Part shown: positions 8,340 through 17,595 of the stretch, one piece after another
How the letters are laid out: every line of letters begins with the position of its first letter
Numbering within the stretch: the first letter of the stretch is position 1
Assembly: GCA_036488815.1 (NCBI GenBank)
Contig: DASXGX010000143.1
Span: 9,243-73,242, forward strand
DNA from: Roseiarcus sp036488815
GTDB taxonomy: Bacteria; Pseudomonadota; Alphaproteobacteria; Rhizobiales; Beijerinckiaceae
DNA: 64,000 nucleotides
Reading direction: 5' to 3'
Notes under the pieces: generated by a model
What the model was told of the DNA's origin: nothing
Databases searched by the model: none
The model's input: only the letters and a program-made list of their open reading frames with translations
Translations under genes and position numbers: made by a program

Positions 8340-9110
8340 TCAGCGCCGTGGCGCAAGCAGACCGAACAGGGCGCCGCGCGGGTCGCGCCCGTTCATCATC
8401 CACTCGCCCGTAGGCACTTGGTGCGGGCCGGTAAGGAGCGTGCCGCCGGCGCGCTCGACCCGCGCGATGGCGGCGTCGATCGCTTCGACATTGATGTAAT
8501 AGCCCCAATGCGCCGGCGCGTCGGCGGGCTTCGTCATCATCCCACCGATCGTCGCCCCGCCGGCCGCAAAGGTCTGGTAGGTTCCCATCGCGCCCATATC
8601 GACCGCCATCGCCTTCGTCCAGCCGAACAGCCCGGAATAGAAAGCGAAGGCGCGCTCAGCGTCGCCCGCGCGCAGCTCTCGCCAGGAGAAGCGTCCCGCC
8701 GCTTCGGGTCGCGCCGCCGGCGGCGGAAACTGGCTGGGCTTGGGCGAGAACAACATGAAGCCGGCGCCGTCCGGATCCGCCGCGACCGCAAAGCGTCCGA
8801 CGTCGGGAACGTCGGTAGGCTGCCGGTAAATGGCGCCGCCCGCCGCGGCGACTCTTTTTGCGTAATCGTCGACGTCGGCGACGCCGATGTAGCCCATCCA
8901 CGCCGGCCGCACGCCGGCCGCCCGCGCGTCGCCGGGGATCGGCATCAGGCCGCCGACCATCACCTCTCCCTGGCAAAAGAGCGTGTAGGGCGTGTCCGCG
9001 TTGCTCGCGTCCCGCGTCGTCCAACCGATGACGTTCCTATAGAACGCCTCCGCGGCGGGAACGTCGTCGGTCATCACGTCGTACCAGACGAAGTTTGCAG
9101 CGTTGGTCAT
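8340..9110 (-). CDS. VOC (glyoxalase/bleomycin-resistance fold) protein, two domains
   Basis: 256 residues from the ATG at 9110 that overlaps the TetR stop (ATGA); an upstream in-frame start at 9269 lies inside the regulator gene. Two VOC modules of about 120 residues can be seen, beginning at NFVWYDVMTDDVPAAEAFY and GRFSWRELRAGDAERAFAFY. The pattern matches the CFP-30B/YybH-like double-VOC proteins. Function is unknown; metal-dependent dioxygenase or isomerase activity, or ligand binding, is possible. It forms an operon with the TetR gene upstream and probably the SRPBCC gene downstream (25-base gap). Confidence 0.85.
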   Translation of the reverse strand: MTNAANFVWYDVMTDDVPAAEAFYRNVIGWTTRDASNADTPYTLFCQGEVMVGGLMPIPGDARAAGVRPAWMGYIGVADVDDYAKRVAAAGGAIYRQPTDVPDVGRFAVAADPDGAGFMLFSPKPSQFPPPAARPEAAGRFSWRELRAGDAERAFAFYSGLFGWTKAMAVDMGAMGTYQTFAAGGATIGGMMTKPADAPAHWGYYINVEAIDAAIARVERAGGTLLTGPHQVPTGEWMMNGRDPRGALFGLLAPRR

Positions 9111-9721
9111 GGTTTCACTCCCTCTTCTCGACCAAAAAGCAAAGCGATGTAGCGTCTGAGGTGGTCGAGGCAGTCGGCGGCGATGCGCGGGCCGTCGTCG
9201 GCCTTGGCGAGAATGAAGGCGCCCTGGATAACGGCCTGCGTATGCAGCGCGAGGCTTTCGGCGGTCCAATCGGCCCCGGGCGCATAGAGCGCCTTGGCGG
9301 CGGCGATATCGTCGGTCAGGGTCGCCACATGACCGAAAATGCCGGTGCGGCAGGCGTCACGGATCGCAGGGCGGCTCAGGTAGGTCTCCTGCACCATCGA
9401 ACCCAGCAGGCAGGTGAAGTCCTGCGGCGCGCCTTGCAGCAGCGCCTTGCGGAAGTCGACATAAGCGAGCAGGCGGTCGAGCGGATCTTCCGGCAGGTGG
9501 TAGGGGGCGGCTTGGAACAAGGCCCCGGTCGTCACGCCCCACCGTTCCGCGGCGCTGATCGCGAGGTCCTCCTTGCTGCGGAAATGATGGAAGAAGGCGC
9601 CTTTGGTGAGCGCCGCAGCGGCGCAGACATCGTCGACCGTGGTTGCGTCATATCCCTTGGCGCGAATAGCGCCGATCGCGGCGTCCAGCAGGCGGTTCCT
9701 CGATTCCAAGGGGCTGCGCAT
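9107..9721 (-). CDS. TetR-family transcriptional regulator
   Basis: 204 residues from the ATG at 9721, which follows GGAGG by 7 bases; the open frame upstream to 9907 is not supported. The N-terminal HTH is clear (TTVDDVCAAAALTKGAFFHHF, about residues 28-47), followed by a helical ligand domain that includes CLLGSMVQETYLSRP. This resembles the TetR_C_16 / AcrR-like group. It leads an operon with the VOC and SRPBCC genes and is divergent from an MFS efflux gene 154 bases away, so it probably represses both. Confidence 0.88.
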   Translation of the reverse strand: MRSPLESRNRLLDAAIGAIRAKGYDATTVDDVCAAAALTKGAFFHHFRSKEDLAISAAERWGVTTGALFQAAPYHLPEDPLDRLLAYVDFRKALLQGAPQDFTCLLGSMVQETYLSRPAIRDACRTGIFGHVATLTDDIAAAKALYAPGADWTAESLALHTQAVIQGAFILAKADDGPRIAADCLDHLRRYIALLFGREEGVKP

Positions 9722-9875
9722 GGTCCTGCCTCCGTTGGACCAAACGTACCGACCAGATGGTATGTCGTCAAGAGCGGCATTGACAGTTTCGTGATCGAAC
9801 TGGGAAGACCCGCCGCGAGCTTCGGCCGGGAATTGGTGTACCAAGCCCAACCCCGTTCCGGTTCGATAATTCCCG

Positions 9876-11084
9876 ATGCCCCCAGACCGCGATCCTTGGC
9901 GACGCAATCTCGTCGTCTGCTTTTTCGGCTCGTTCTCGACGATCGTCGCGATGACGTTGATGCTGCCGTTCCTGCCGCTCTATGTGGAGCAGCTCGGCGT
10001 CCGGGGCCACGCGGCCATCGTGCAATGGTCGGGCGTCGCCTATGGCGCGACGTTCCTCTCAGCCGGGCTCGTCGCGCCGCTCTGGGGCCATCTCGGCGAC
10101 CGCTACGGGCGCAAGCTCATGCTCGTGCGCGCGAGCCTCGGCATGGCGATCACCATGTCGCTGATCGGCCTATCCGCCAACATCTGGCAACTCGTCGCGC
10201 TGCGACTGCTGGCCGGCGTCGCGGGCGGCTATTCCTCCGGCGCGACCATCCTCATCGCCGTGCAGACCCCGCGCGACCGCTCGGCCTGGGCGCTCGGGGT
10301 GCTTTCCTCCGGCGTGATGGCTGGCAACCTCATCGGCCCGTTAGTCGGCGGCTCGCTGCCGCCGCTGATCGGCGTCCGCGCCACCTTCCTGTGCGCCGGC
10401 GCGCTCATCTTCGTCGCCTTTCTCGCGACCGTCTTCCTCATCAAGGAGGCGCCGCGCCCGGCCGGAGCGGCGAAGGCGCGCGCAAAAGGCGGCTGGTCGC
10501 AAATTCCAAGCAAAGGGGCGGTCGTCGCGATGCTCGCGACCGGCTTCCTGCTCGTCTTCGCCAATATGTCGATAGAGCCGATCATCACGGTCTATGTCGG
10601 CGCGCTCGTCGACGACCCCAGGCGCGTGACCATCATGGCGGGATTCGTCATGTCGGCCGCAGCGCTCGGGAGCATCCTCTCGGCCTCGCAGCTCGGCAAG
10701 CTCGCCGATCGGATCGGCCATTCCAGGGTGATCGGCCTCGGGCTCGTGGTCGCGGCGGCGCTGCTGATCCCCCAGGCCTATGTGACCTCAGCCTGGCAGC
10801 TCGTCGGATTACGCTTCCTGATGGGGCTTGCGCTCGGCGGCTTGCTGCCGTGCGTCGCGGCGGTCATACGCCACAACGTCCCTGACCATTTCGCCGGGAT
10901 GGCGCTCGGCTATTCCATCTCGTCGCAATTCGCCGGTCAGGTCGGCGGGCCGCTGATCGGCGGCTTCATCGGCGGCCATATCGGCATGCGCGCGGTGTTC
11001 CTGGCGACTTCGGCGCTGCTGCTTCTCGGCGCGATCGGCAACGCGCTTCAGCGGCGCGCGTCGACCGCTCGCCCTACTCCTTGA
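9876..11084 (+). CDS. MFS multidrug efflux transporter
   Basis: 402 residues, 12 predicted membrane spans. The loop 2-3 signature GHLGDRYGRKLMLV (about residue 70) and the motif C-like GVMAGNLIGPLVGG in helix 5 mark it as a drug:H+ antiporter (DHA1) rather than an uptake carrier. It is divergent from a TetR regulator. It overlaps the convergent fabI gene by 11 bases at its 3' end. The exported compound is unknown. Confidence 0.85.
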   Translation: MPPDRDPWRRNLVVCFFGSFSTIVAMTLMLPFLPLYVEQLGVRGHAAIVQWSGVAYGATFLSAGLVAPLWGHLGDRYGRKLMLVRASLGMAITMSLIGLSANIWQLVALRLLAGVAGGYSSGATILIAVQTPRDRSAWALGVLSSGVMAGNLIGPLVGGSLPPLIGVRATFLCAGALIFVAFLATVFLIKEAPRPAGAAKARAKGGWSQIPSKGAVVAMLATGFLLVFANMSIEPIITVYVGALVDDPRRVTIMAGFVMSAAALGSILSASQLGKLADRIGHSRVIGLGLVVAAALLIPQAYVTSAWQLVGLRFLMGLALGGLLPCVAAVIRHNVPDHFAGMALGYSISSQFAGQVGGPLIGGFIGGHIGMRAVFLATSALLLLGAIGNALQRRASTARPTP

Positions 11085-11910
11085 CGATTGAAATGTCCGG
11101 CGCGGCGGGGTTCTTCATGCCCACGACGTGGTAGCCGGCGTCGACGTGCAGGATTTCCCCGGTCACCCCGCGCGACATCGGCGACAGCAGATAGACCGCC
11201 GTCTCGCCGACTTCCTCGATCGTGACCGAACGACGCAGCGGCGCGTTCGACTCGTTCCAGCGGAGGATGTAGCGGAAGTCGCCGATGCCCGACGCGGCGA
11301 GCGTCTTGATCGGCCCGGCCGAAATCGCGTTGACCCGAATCGCCTTTTCGCCGACGTCGGCGGCGAGATAGCGCACGCTCGCCTCGAGCGCCGCCTTGGC
11401 GACGCCCATCACATTGTAGTGGGGCATCCATTTTTCGGCGCCGTAGTAGGTCAGGGTCAGCAGCGAGCCGCCGTTCCTCATCAGCTTCTCCGCCCTCTGA
11501 GCGATGGCGGTGAAGGAATAGCAGGAAATGGCGAGCGACTTGCTGAAGTTGGCCTCGGTCGTGTCGATGTAGCGGCCGGTCAACTCGTCCTTATCGGCGA
11601 AGGCGACACAATGAACAACGAAATCCAGGCCGCCCCACAGAGTCTCAGCCTCGGCGAACACCGCGTCGATCGACGCGCTGTCGGTGACGTCGCAATGGCC
11701 GAGGATATGCGCGCCAAGCTCGTGAGCGAGCGGCCGCACCCGTTTCTCCAACGCTTCGCCCTGATAGGTAAAGGCAAGCTCCGCGCCGGCGGCGCGCGCG
11801 GCTTTCGCGATGCCCCAGGCGATCGAACGATTGTTGGCGACGCCGAGAACGACGCCGCGCATCCCGCGCATGACGCCAACGCCGTTTCCGCTCGAGCCTT
11901 CCTGCGCCAT
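11074..11910 (-). CDS. fabI: Enoyl-[acyl-carrier-protein] reductase (NADH), FabI
   Basis: 278 residues from the ATG at 11910 (the frame is open to 11949). FabI catalyses the last reduction in each cycle of fatty-acid elongation in the cytoplasm. Seen: the FabI-specific N-terminal GVVLGVANNRSIAWGIAKA, the TYQGEALEKRV stretch, the catalytic YYGAEKWMPHYNVMGVAK (Tyr and Lys as Y-x6-K) and the INAISAGPIKTLAASGI segment found in all FabI. Rhizobiales usually carry two fabI copies; whether this is the main one cannot be decided here. It may be transcribed alone. Confidence 0.93.
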   Translation of the reverse strand: MAQEGSSGNGVGVMRGMRGVVLGVANNRSIAWGIAKAARAAGAELAFTYQGEALEKRVRPLAHELGAHILGHCDVTDSASIDAVFAEAETLWGGLDFVVHCVAFADKDELTGRYIDTTEANFSKSLAISCYSFTAIAQRAEKLMRNGGSLLTLTYYGAEKWMPHYNVMGVAKAALEASVRYLAADVGEKAIRVNAISAGPIKTLAASGIGDFRYILRWNESNAPLRRSVTIEEVGETAVYLLSPMSRGVTGEILHVDAGYHVVGMKNPAAPDISIVKE

Positions 11911-12102
11911 CGAGACCTCGCTCTGAGTACGCCCCTCCCGCCGGGGCATGCCAAAGAGTCTTCCCTTACCGTCGCATGCGGCCCATGGGAAGGGGGACCG
12001 GACGTCACAAAAGGTGTGAAATCGTTTCAGACGGCCCTTGGAAGAGCTAAATGTTCGGAATAAACTTGTTAAGGCTAATTTGCGCTAACGGATGACGCGG
12101 TC

Positions 12103-12642
12103 GTGCCTTCAAGCCGGGAATGGTGTGACGACGCCGGCGCGATGCGCCGCTTTGGGCGTGCCCTGGTGCGCGACGATCGCTTCGTCTGCGACGATGCTTC
12201 CGCCATCGCTCTGGTCGATAAATTGTTCCGCCAGGCCTCGCTGACGCTCATCGACGAATGTCCCGGCGACGGGAGCTCGGCCCGGGTGCGCGCCTTCGCG
12301 CAGTTCATCCGGCTCTATCGACGGCACGTCAGGCGTCTTGCCGCGGAGGAGGCGGACGCCGGGTGGGGCGAGGGCCCCAGCGTGTTCGCGCGCCCGAGCG
12401 CCTCAGTGACATCGGGAATGCGAGCTTTGCCGCTCGATCTGCGCGAAGCGCTGCTTCTCGTCGTGCTCGTGGGGTTCTCGCATTGCGAGGCGGCGCAGGC
12501 GCTCGACATTCCCCTCGCCGCGGTCGTCGATCGCCTATGCCGCGCGCGCCTACGGCTTGCCGCGCACATGGGCGGCCCCAAGCGGGACGCGCTCAACGAT
12601 ACCCTGTGGCCGAACGCCGCCCATCTCAGGATCGTCAAGTGA
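12103..12642 (+). CDS. ECF-type RNA polymerase sigma factor (divergent)
   Basis: 179 residues from a GTG; an ATG at 12142 is also possible. The C-terminal half is a sigma region 4 domain (LDLREALLLVVLVGFSHCEA, then IPLAAVVDRLCRARLRLA). The N-terminal half resembles region 2 only weakly: ALVDKLFRQASLTL to the FIRLYRRHVRRL helix, with the usual core-binding and -10 recognition blocks poorly kept. It ends in a GTGA overlap with a membrane protein gene that looks like its anti-sigma factor. That arrangement supports a true sigma-type regulator in spite of the divergence. The inducing signal is unknown. Confidence 0.7.
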   Translation: MPSSREWCDDAGAMRRFGRALVRDDRFVCDDASAIALVDKLFRQASLTLIDECPGDGSSARVRAFAQFIRLYRRHVRRLAAEEADAGWGEGPSVFARPSASVTSGMRALPLDLREALLLVVLVGFSHCEAAQALDIPLAAVVDRLCRARLRLAAHMGGPKRDALNDTLWPNAAHLRIVK

Positions 12643-13556
12643 CCAGCCGCTTCGACGTGGCGGAGACGTTCGCCTACGTCGACAATTGCCTGACGTCCGC
12701 GCAGCGGAGCGACTTCGAAGCGCGGCTAAGGGAAGAAGCCGAACTGAGGCGAGAGGTCGCGCTCTGGGAAACCCAGAACGCCGCGATTCGCGCCGCCTTC
12801 GGGGCCCCCGTCTCCGCCCGCGCGGCGATTGATCTCGGACGCAATTCCAACGAGAATCAGGCGGTCCGGTTGGCCGTTTCTGAGGTCGACTGGCGGACCG
12901 CTACTTCGCTGCGGACCGCCGAGCCGAAGGTTTGGCCGGCGCCGCCTCGTGCGAAAACGCCGACGACCGCGCAGAAACCGCCGGCGACTGTTGCAAAGCC
13001 GGCGGAGAACCCCGCGCGGCAAACCAGGACGGAGCGAAAGAGCCTTCGCCGCGTCCTCGTGGCGGTCCTCGCAATGGCGGCGGCGTTGTTCTTCGTCGCG
13101 ACGAACAACCCCTCTTGGCCAAGCGACAAGCTGACCGCGGCAGGGATCGCCGCCTATCGGGCGTTTGCCGCGCCAGCGGCGCCGACTCCGCTCGAATTTC
13201 GCACCAGCAATCCCGCGGCGCTGACCCGGTGGCTCGCGCCGCAGTTCGCCCGCGGCGTCGTCGCGCCGGAGCTGCGGTCGAGCGCGCTCAGGTTGATCGG
13301 TGGGCGCATCGCGCCGGGGACAGCGGCGGGCGCCGCGTTCCTCGTCTACGAGGACGCACACGGAAACCGGCTCGGGTTGTTGATCGAGCCGCTCGACGCG
13401 CCCCTCCCCTCGCGACCGGAGATTCGCAAGCGCGAAGGACTCACCGTCGCCGCCTGGACCGACGCCGGCCACGGCTTTGTTGCGATCGGGACCGACCGCG
13501 ACGCGGTGGTGGAGCTGACGGGGCTCGTCGCCGCGCCAGGCTCGACTCGCCCCTGA
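12639..13556 (+). CDS. Anti-sigma factor, single membrane segment
   Basis: 305 residues from a GTG that overlaps the sigma gene stop (GTGA). The N-terminal 50 residues (TFAYVDNCLTSAQRSDFEAR, then LREEAELRREVALWE) are the typical anti-sigma inner-side domain without a zinc site. A proline/alanine-rich linker follows (about residues 90-125), then one membrane helix (LVAVLAMAAALFFVA, about 135-150) and a roughly 150-residue outer domain. It should hold the ECF factor at the inner membrane and release it on an envelope signal. The outer domain has no family I recognise. Confidence 0.75.
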   Translation: MTSRFDVAETFAYVDNCLTSAQRSDFEARLREEAELRREVALWETQNAAIRAAFGAPVSARAAIDLGRNSNENQAVRLAVSEVDWRTATSLRTAEPKVWPAPPRAKTPTTAQKPPATVAKPAENPARQTRTERKSLRRVLVAVLAMAAALFFVATNNPSWPSDKLTAAGIAAYRAFAAPAAPTPLEFRTSNPAALTRWLAPQFARGVVAPELRSSALRLIGGRIAPGTAAGAAFLVYEDAHGNRLGLLIEPLDAPLPSRPEIRKREGLTVAAWTDAGHGFVAIGTDRDAVVELTGLVAAPGSTRP

Positions 13557-13562
13557 AACAGA

Positions 13563-14945
13563 TCAGCGGCGGTAGCGCGCCTCGAGAAGCTCGAAGGTCG
13601 CGCGCGCCGCCTGCACCTCGCCGCCCTGCGGGCCTGCGGAGCGCGGCTTCGGGTTCCACGCATAGATGTCGAAGTGCGCCCAGGCCTTGGCGGCGGAGAC
13701 GAAGCGGGAAAGGAACAGCGCGGCGGTGATCGAACCGGCAAAGCCGCCGCTCGGCGCGTTGTCGAGATCGGCCGCCTTGCTTTCCAGCATCGAATCGTAG
13801 GGACGCCAGAGCGGCAGGCGCCAGACCGGATCCTGAACCCGCGCGGCGCTCGCCGCGATCTCCTCGGCGAAGGCGTCGTCGTCGGTGTAGAAAGGCGGCA
13901 GATCGGGACCCAGTGCGACCCGCGCGGCGCCGGTGAGGGTTGCGAAATCGAACAGGAGATCCGGCGCCTCTTCGTCGGCGAGCGCGAGCGCGTCGGCGAG
14001 AATCAAGCGCCCCTCGGCGTCGGTGTTGGTGACTTCGATCGTCAGCCCCTTGCGGCTGCGCAGGATGTCGCCGGGCCGCATCGCAGGCCCGGATATCGCG
14101 TTCTCGACGATGGGGACGAGGACGCGCAAGCGAACGGGGAGCGCGGATTCCATGATCAGGCGCGCAAGACTGAGCGCCGCGGCGGCGCCGCCCATGTCCT
14201 TCTTCATCAGCAGCATGCCGCTGGAAGGCTTGATGTCGAGCCCGCCGGTGTCGAAGGCGACGCCTTTGCCGACGAGCGTGACCTTGGGAGCGTCGGCGCG
14301 GCCCCAGTTCAGATCGACCAGTCGCGGCTCCTCGGCGGCGGCCCGGCCGACCGCATGGATGAGCGGCAGGTTGCGCTCCAGCAACGCCTGCCCGCGCGTC
14401 GCCTCGAAGCGCGCCCCGAATTCATCGGCGAGGCGCGCGGCGGCATGCTCCAGCGCGTTGGGGCCGAGATCGTTGGCGGGCGTATTGACGAGATCGCGCC
14501 CGAACGCAATCGCGTCGGCGATGCGCTCGACGCGCGCGATGTCGACATCCTCCGGCGCAACTAGGCGCGGACGCGGCGAGGAATCGGCGCGGTAGCGCTC
14601 GAAGCGGTAGGAGGCGAGCAGGAAGGCGAGCGCCGCGAGCTCCGGCGCCTCAGACGAATTGGCGAAATGGTAAATTCCCTCGGGCAGCCCCGTCGCGAGC
14701 TTGCCGGCCGCCAGTGGATCCTGGCCCTTGGCGTCCTTCGCCGCGACCCCAAACAGCACGCCGGCGAGGCTCCCGTCGCGGTGCGGAAGCAACTGCAGGC
14801 GGCCGGCTTTCGGCTGAAAACCGCAGGCCTCGGCGAATCGGGCCGCCTCCGCGCCTATGCCGGCGCGCACGTCGCTCCAGTTCTCCGCATTGACGAACCA
14901 GACGGGGACTGCGGGGGAGGCGGGCGGGGCGAAGCGGGCGGACAA
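13563..14945 (-). CDS. Leucyl aminopeptidase family protein (M17)
   Basis: 460 residues. The C-terminal M17 catalytic domain is well kept: GKGVAFDTGGLDIKPSSGM with the metal-binding Asp, the MKKDMGGAA Lys/Asp motif, and the signature NTDAEGRLILADAL (about residue 320). The N-terminal part is shorter and divergent, as in the YtfQ-side M17 proteins of rhizobia that are separate from PepA. A cytosolic, two-metal peptidase that trims N-terminal residues is expected. It is convergent with the anti-sigma gene (6 bases apart). Confidence 0.88.
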   Translation of the reverse strand: MSARFAPPASPAVPVWFVNAENWSDVRAGIGAEAARFAEACGFQPKAGRLQLLPHRDGSLAGVLFGVAAKDAKGQDPLAAGKLATGLPEGIYHFANSSEAPELAALAFLLASYRFERYRADSSPRPRLVAPEDVDIARVERIADAIAFGRDLVNTPANDLGPNALEHAAARLADEFGARFEATRGQALLERNLPLIHAVGRAAAEEPRLVDLNWGRADAPKVTLVGKGVAFDTGGLDIKPSSGMLLMKKDMGGAAAALSLARLIMESALPVRLRVLVPIVENAISGPAMRPGDILRSRKGLTIEVTNTDAEGRLILADALALADEEAPDLLFDFATLTGAARVALGPDLPPFYTDDDAFAEEIAASAARVQDPVWRLPLWRPYDSMLESKAADLDNAPSGGFAGSITAALFLSRFVSAAKAWAHFDIYAWNPKPRSAGPQGGEVQAARATFELLEARYRR

Positions 14946-15091
14946 GTCTCTCGGTTCCCTTCGATTCGAACGAATAGCGGATCATATCCGCAGGCCGGGC
15001 GGCCGCCGAGTCCCAATGTGAGGCGTTAACTATCCGTTAGCCGTTAACGATGCATTAGGAATGTGAAATTAATGGTGGGGAAGCCGTCGCG

Positions 15092-15988
15092 ATGGGCTTC
15101 GAAATGCCACTCTCTTCCGTTATGCGCCCACTCCCGCGGCGGCTTCGCCTCGGCGCCCTTCTTGCCGCCTGCATCGCGGCCGCGCCGCTTGCCGGCTGCA
15201 ACACGGTTGGCGGCTTCGGCGGCATGACCGCCTCGATCGACCAGCAGCCCCTGCCGACGAACGACGCGGATCTACGCGCTTACGCCGAGAATTGGGGCAA
15301 ACGATACGACGCCAGCCCCGGCGAGAAGACGGCCTCGATCAACTACGCTCGAGCCCTGCGGGCGCTGACCCGCTACGACGAAGCGGTGGCGGTGACGCAA
15401 TCGGCGGCCGTGAAGGCGCCGCAGGACTACGAAGTGCTCGCCGCCTACGGCAAGGCGTTGGCCGACGACGGCCAGTTCGCGCAGGCCAAGGAGGTTCTCG
15501 GGCGATCCTACGCGCCCGAACGGCCGGACTGGACGATCATGTCCGTGCAGGGCTCCGTCGAGGACCGGCTCGGCGACCATGACGCCGCGCGACAGTTCTA
15601 TCGCGACGCGCTGAAGATCGCCCCGGGCGAACCGTCGGTGCTGACCAATCTCGGGCTGTCTTACGCGCTAACCAAGGAATTGCCGCTCGCCGAGGACGCG
15701 CTGCGTCAGGCAAGCGCCAGTCCCCACGCCGGCGTGCGGACGCGCGAGGACCTGGCGCTGGTGCTGGCGCTCGAGGGCAAGTTCCCCGAGGCCGAGACGG
15801 TCAGCCGCCGCGACATGTCTGCTGACGCGGCGAGCGCCGACGTCGAGGCGATCCGGCACATGATCGCGCAAAGCGACACCTGGCGCGACCTCCAAACCGG
15901 CGCGAGCGCCAAGACCAAGCGCGCTTCGAAGGCTCCCGATCCGTCGGCGCCCTCGTCCCCGCTTGCGCTCGGCCAGCCCTCGGGTTAG
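15092..15988 (+). CDS. TPR-repeat lipoprotein, TadD-like
   Basis: 298 residues with a signal peptide ending in the lipobox LAGC (about residues 32-35), so the mature protein is lipid-anchored. At least three tetratricopeptide units follow (ARALRALTRYDEAVAVTQSA, then AYGKALADDGQFAQAKEVL, then LSYALTKELPLAEDALRQA). This is the composition of TadD, a lipoprotein of the Flp/Tad pilus assembly. No other tad genes are adjacent, so the name stays a comparison. ATGs at 15107 and 15122 are alternative starts; 15122 gives the most usual signal-peptide length. Confidence 0.75.
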   Translation: MGFEMPLSSVMRPLPRRLRLGALLAACIAAAPLAGCNTVGGFGGMTASIDQQPLPTNDADLRAYAENWGKRYDASPGEKTASINYARALRALTRYDEAVAVTQSAAVKAPQDYEVLAAYGKALADDGQFAQAKEVLGRSYAPERPDWTIMSVQGSVEDRLGDHDAARQFYRDALKIAPGEPSVLTNLGLSYALTKELPLAEDALRQASASPHAGVRTREDLALVLALEGKFPEAETVSRRDMSADAASADVEAIRHMIAQSDTWRDLQTGASAKTKRASKAPDPSAPSSPLALGQPSG

Positions 15989-16027
15989 CAGCCGCGCAGC
16001 GGAGTCGTTCCGCCCTCAGGCCTGGCA

Positions 16028-16828
16028 ATGACCCCTTCGTTCCTCGCGCTGCTCGCGCTCGTCGGCTTCGCCTCAGGCTTCATCGACGCGATCGCGGGCG
16101 GCGGGGGGCTGCTGACGCTGCCGGCGCTCGCGCTTTCCGGCCTCGATCCGGTCGCCGCGGTCGCGACCAACAAGCTCGCCGGCACGTTCGGGACGGGCTC
16201 GGCGACGCTCGCCTTCGTGCGCGCCGGCAAGATCGACCCCAAGGTGATGGCGGAGCCGGCGATCGCCGCCATGGTCGGCTCGGTGCTCGGCGCCTTCGCC
16301 CTGCCCTATGCGCCGCACGACGCGCTCGCGACCGCCCTGCCCTTCGTGCTCGTCGCTGTCGCGCTCTATTTCGCCTTCGCGCCGCCGATGGGCGAAAGTC
16401 TCATTCGCGCCCGCATGAGCCCGCGGCTCTATGCGCTGACGGTCGCGCCTGCGGTCGGCTTCTATGACGGCGTCTTCGGGCCCGGCGCAGGCTCCTTCTA
16501 TATGATCGGCTTTCTCGCCTTGGCGGGCTTCGGCCTGATCCGCGCGATCGCCAGCGCCCGCATCGCCAACTTCGGCAGCAACGCGGGCTCGCTGGCGATC
16601 TACGCTCTCAGCGGCAATATCGCGGTTGCGCCGGGATTGGCGATGGGCCTGGGCTGCTTTCTCGGCGCGCGGGTCGGCGCCCATTCGGCGCTGCGCGCGG
16701 GCGCGCGGCTCGTGAGGCCGCTCATCGTGCTGATGAGTTGCGCCATGGCGCTTCGGCTCGCGACGCTGCCCGGCGCGCCGTTGCGGCACTGGTTCGAATC
16801 TTTCGCGCCGCACGCCTTCGGCGGTTGA
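16028..16828 (+). CDS. TSUP family transporter (TauE/SafE-like)
   Basis: 266 residues with about eight hydrophobic spans and the two repeated TSUP marks: GFIDAIAGGGGLLTLPALAL near the N-terminus and GFYDGVFGPGAGSFYMIGF in the second half. TSUP proteins move sulfite, sulfoacetate or related small organosulfur anions across the inner membrane, usually outward. No sulfur-metabolism gene is adjacent, so the substrate is open. Confidence 0.88.
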   Translation: MTPSFLALLALVGFASGFIDAIAGGGGLLTLPALALSGLDPVAAVATNKLAGTFGTGSATLAFVRAGKIDPKVMAEPAIAAMVGSVLGAFALPYAPHDALATALPFVLVAVALYFAFAPPMGESLIRARMSPRLYALTVAPAVGFYDGVFGPGAGSFYMIGFLALAGFGLIRAIASARIANFGSNAGSLAIYALSGNIAVAPGLAMGLGCFLGARVGAHSALRAGARLVRPLIVLMSCAMALRLATLPGAPLRHWFESFAPHAFGG

Positions 16829-16943
16829 CGGCGCGCGGCGGAAACGCTTATAAGCGCGCCCCAATCGGCTGGGCTTAAAACCCGGCCCCATTGGGTTTGA
16901 GCGTAAGCGCCGGGAGCGCTTGTGCAGTTAAGGAAGCGAGTTC

Positions 16944-17210
16944 ATGGCCAATACGAAGTCGGCCCAGAAGGCCGTCCGCAAGATCGCCCGCCGCACCGCG
17001 ATCAACAAGTCGCGTCGCAGCCAGATGCGCACTTATGTGCGCAAGGTCGAGGAGGCGCTCGCGGCCAAGGACCCGGCGGCCGCCGCCACCGCGCTGAGCG
17101 ACGCCGAACCCCGCCTCGCCCGCGCCGCGCAGAAAGGCATCATCCATCGCAATGCGGCGTCGCGGAAGATTTCGCGCCTGACCAAGCGCGTCAAAGCGCT
17201 CGCCGTCTGA
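16944..17210 (+). CDS. rpsT: 30S ribosomal protein S20
   Basis: 88 residues, basic, starting MANTKSAQKAVRKIARRTAI and ending SRLTKRVKAL, the family pattern over its full length. S20 binds 16S rRNA early in small-subunit assembly. In many Rhizobiales rpsT is followed by dnaA; here a DUF3297 gene follows instead, so the usual origin-proximal gene order is not kept in this window. Confidence 0.97.
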   Translation: MANTKSAQKAVRKIARRTAINKSRRSQMRTYVRKVEEALAAKDPAAAATALSDAEPRLARAAQKGIIHRNAASRKISRLTKRVKALAV

Positions 17211-17244
17211 TTCGGGCGCGGCGCTCGATCGCCGGGAAACTTCT

Positions 17245-17493
17245 GTGACCGACCAGCCGCCCGATCGACTCAGCGTCGATCCCAACAGTCCCCATTACGA
17301 CGAAGCGGCCCTGGCTCGCGGCGTCGGCATTCGTTTCAAGGGGAGCGAGCGGACCGACGTCGAAGAATATTGCGTCAGCGAGAATTGGATTCGCGCGCCC
17401 GTCGGCAAGACGCGCGACCGCAAAGGCAATCTGCTGACGATCAAGCTCTCCGGGGCCGTCGAGCCCTATTTCCTCACGCCAAAATCGGAATAG
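17245..17493 (+). CDS. DUF3297 family protein
   Basis: 82 residues from a GTG at 17245 (TDQPPDRLSVDPNSPHYDEA). The whole protein matches the small DUF3297 family: LARGVGIRFKGSERTDVEEY then SENWIRAPVGKTRDRKGNLL. No function is known for the family. It lies 34 bases after rpsT. Confidence 0.85.
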   Translation: MTDQPPDRLSVDPNSPHYDEAALARGVGIRFKGSERTDVEEYCVSENWIRAPVGKTRDRKGNLLTIKLSGAVEPYFLTPKSE

Positions 17494-17595
17494 CGCCAAG
17501 CGTCGCGCGCGCAGCCCCGCTCGGGGGCACTTCTCGCGGCAGGCAAAGCGTCTTAAGGTTAACCCTCGAGGAGGCCGACCTCAGGGGAAGCGCAG

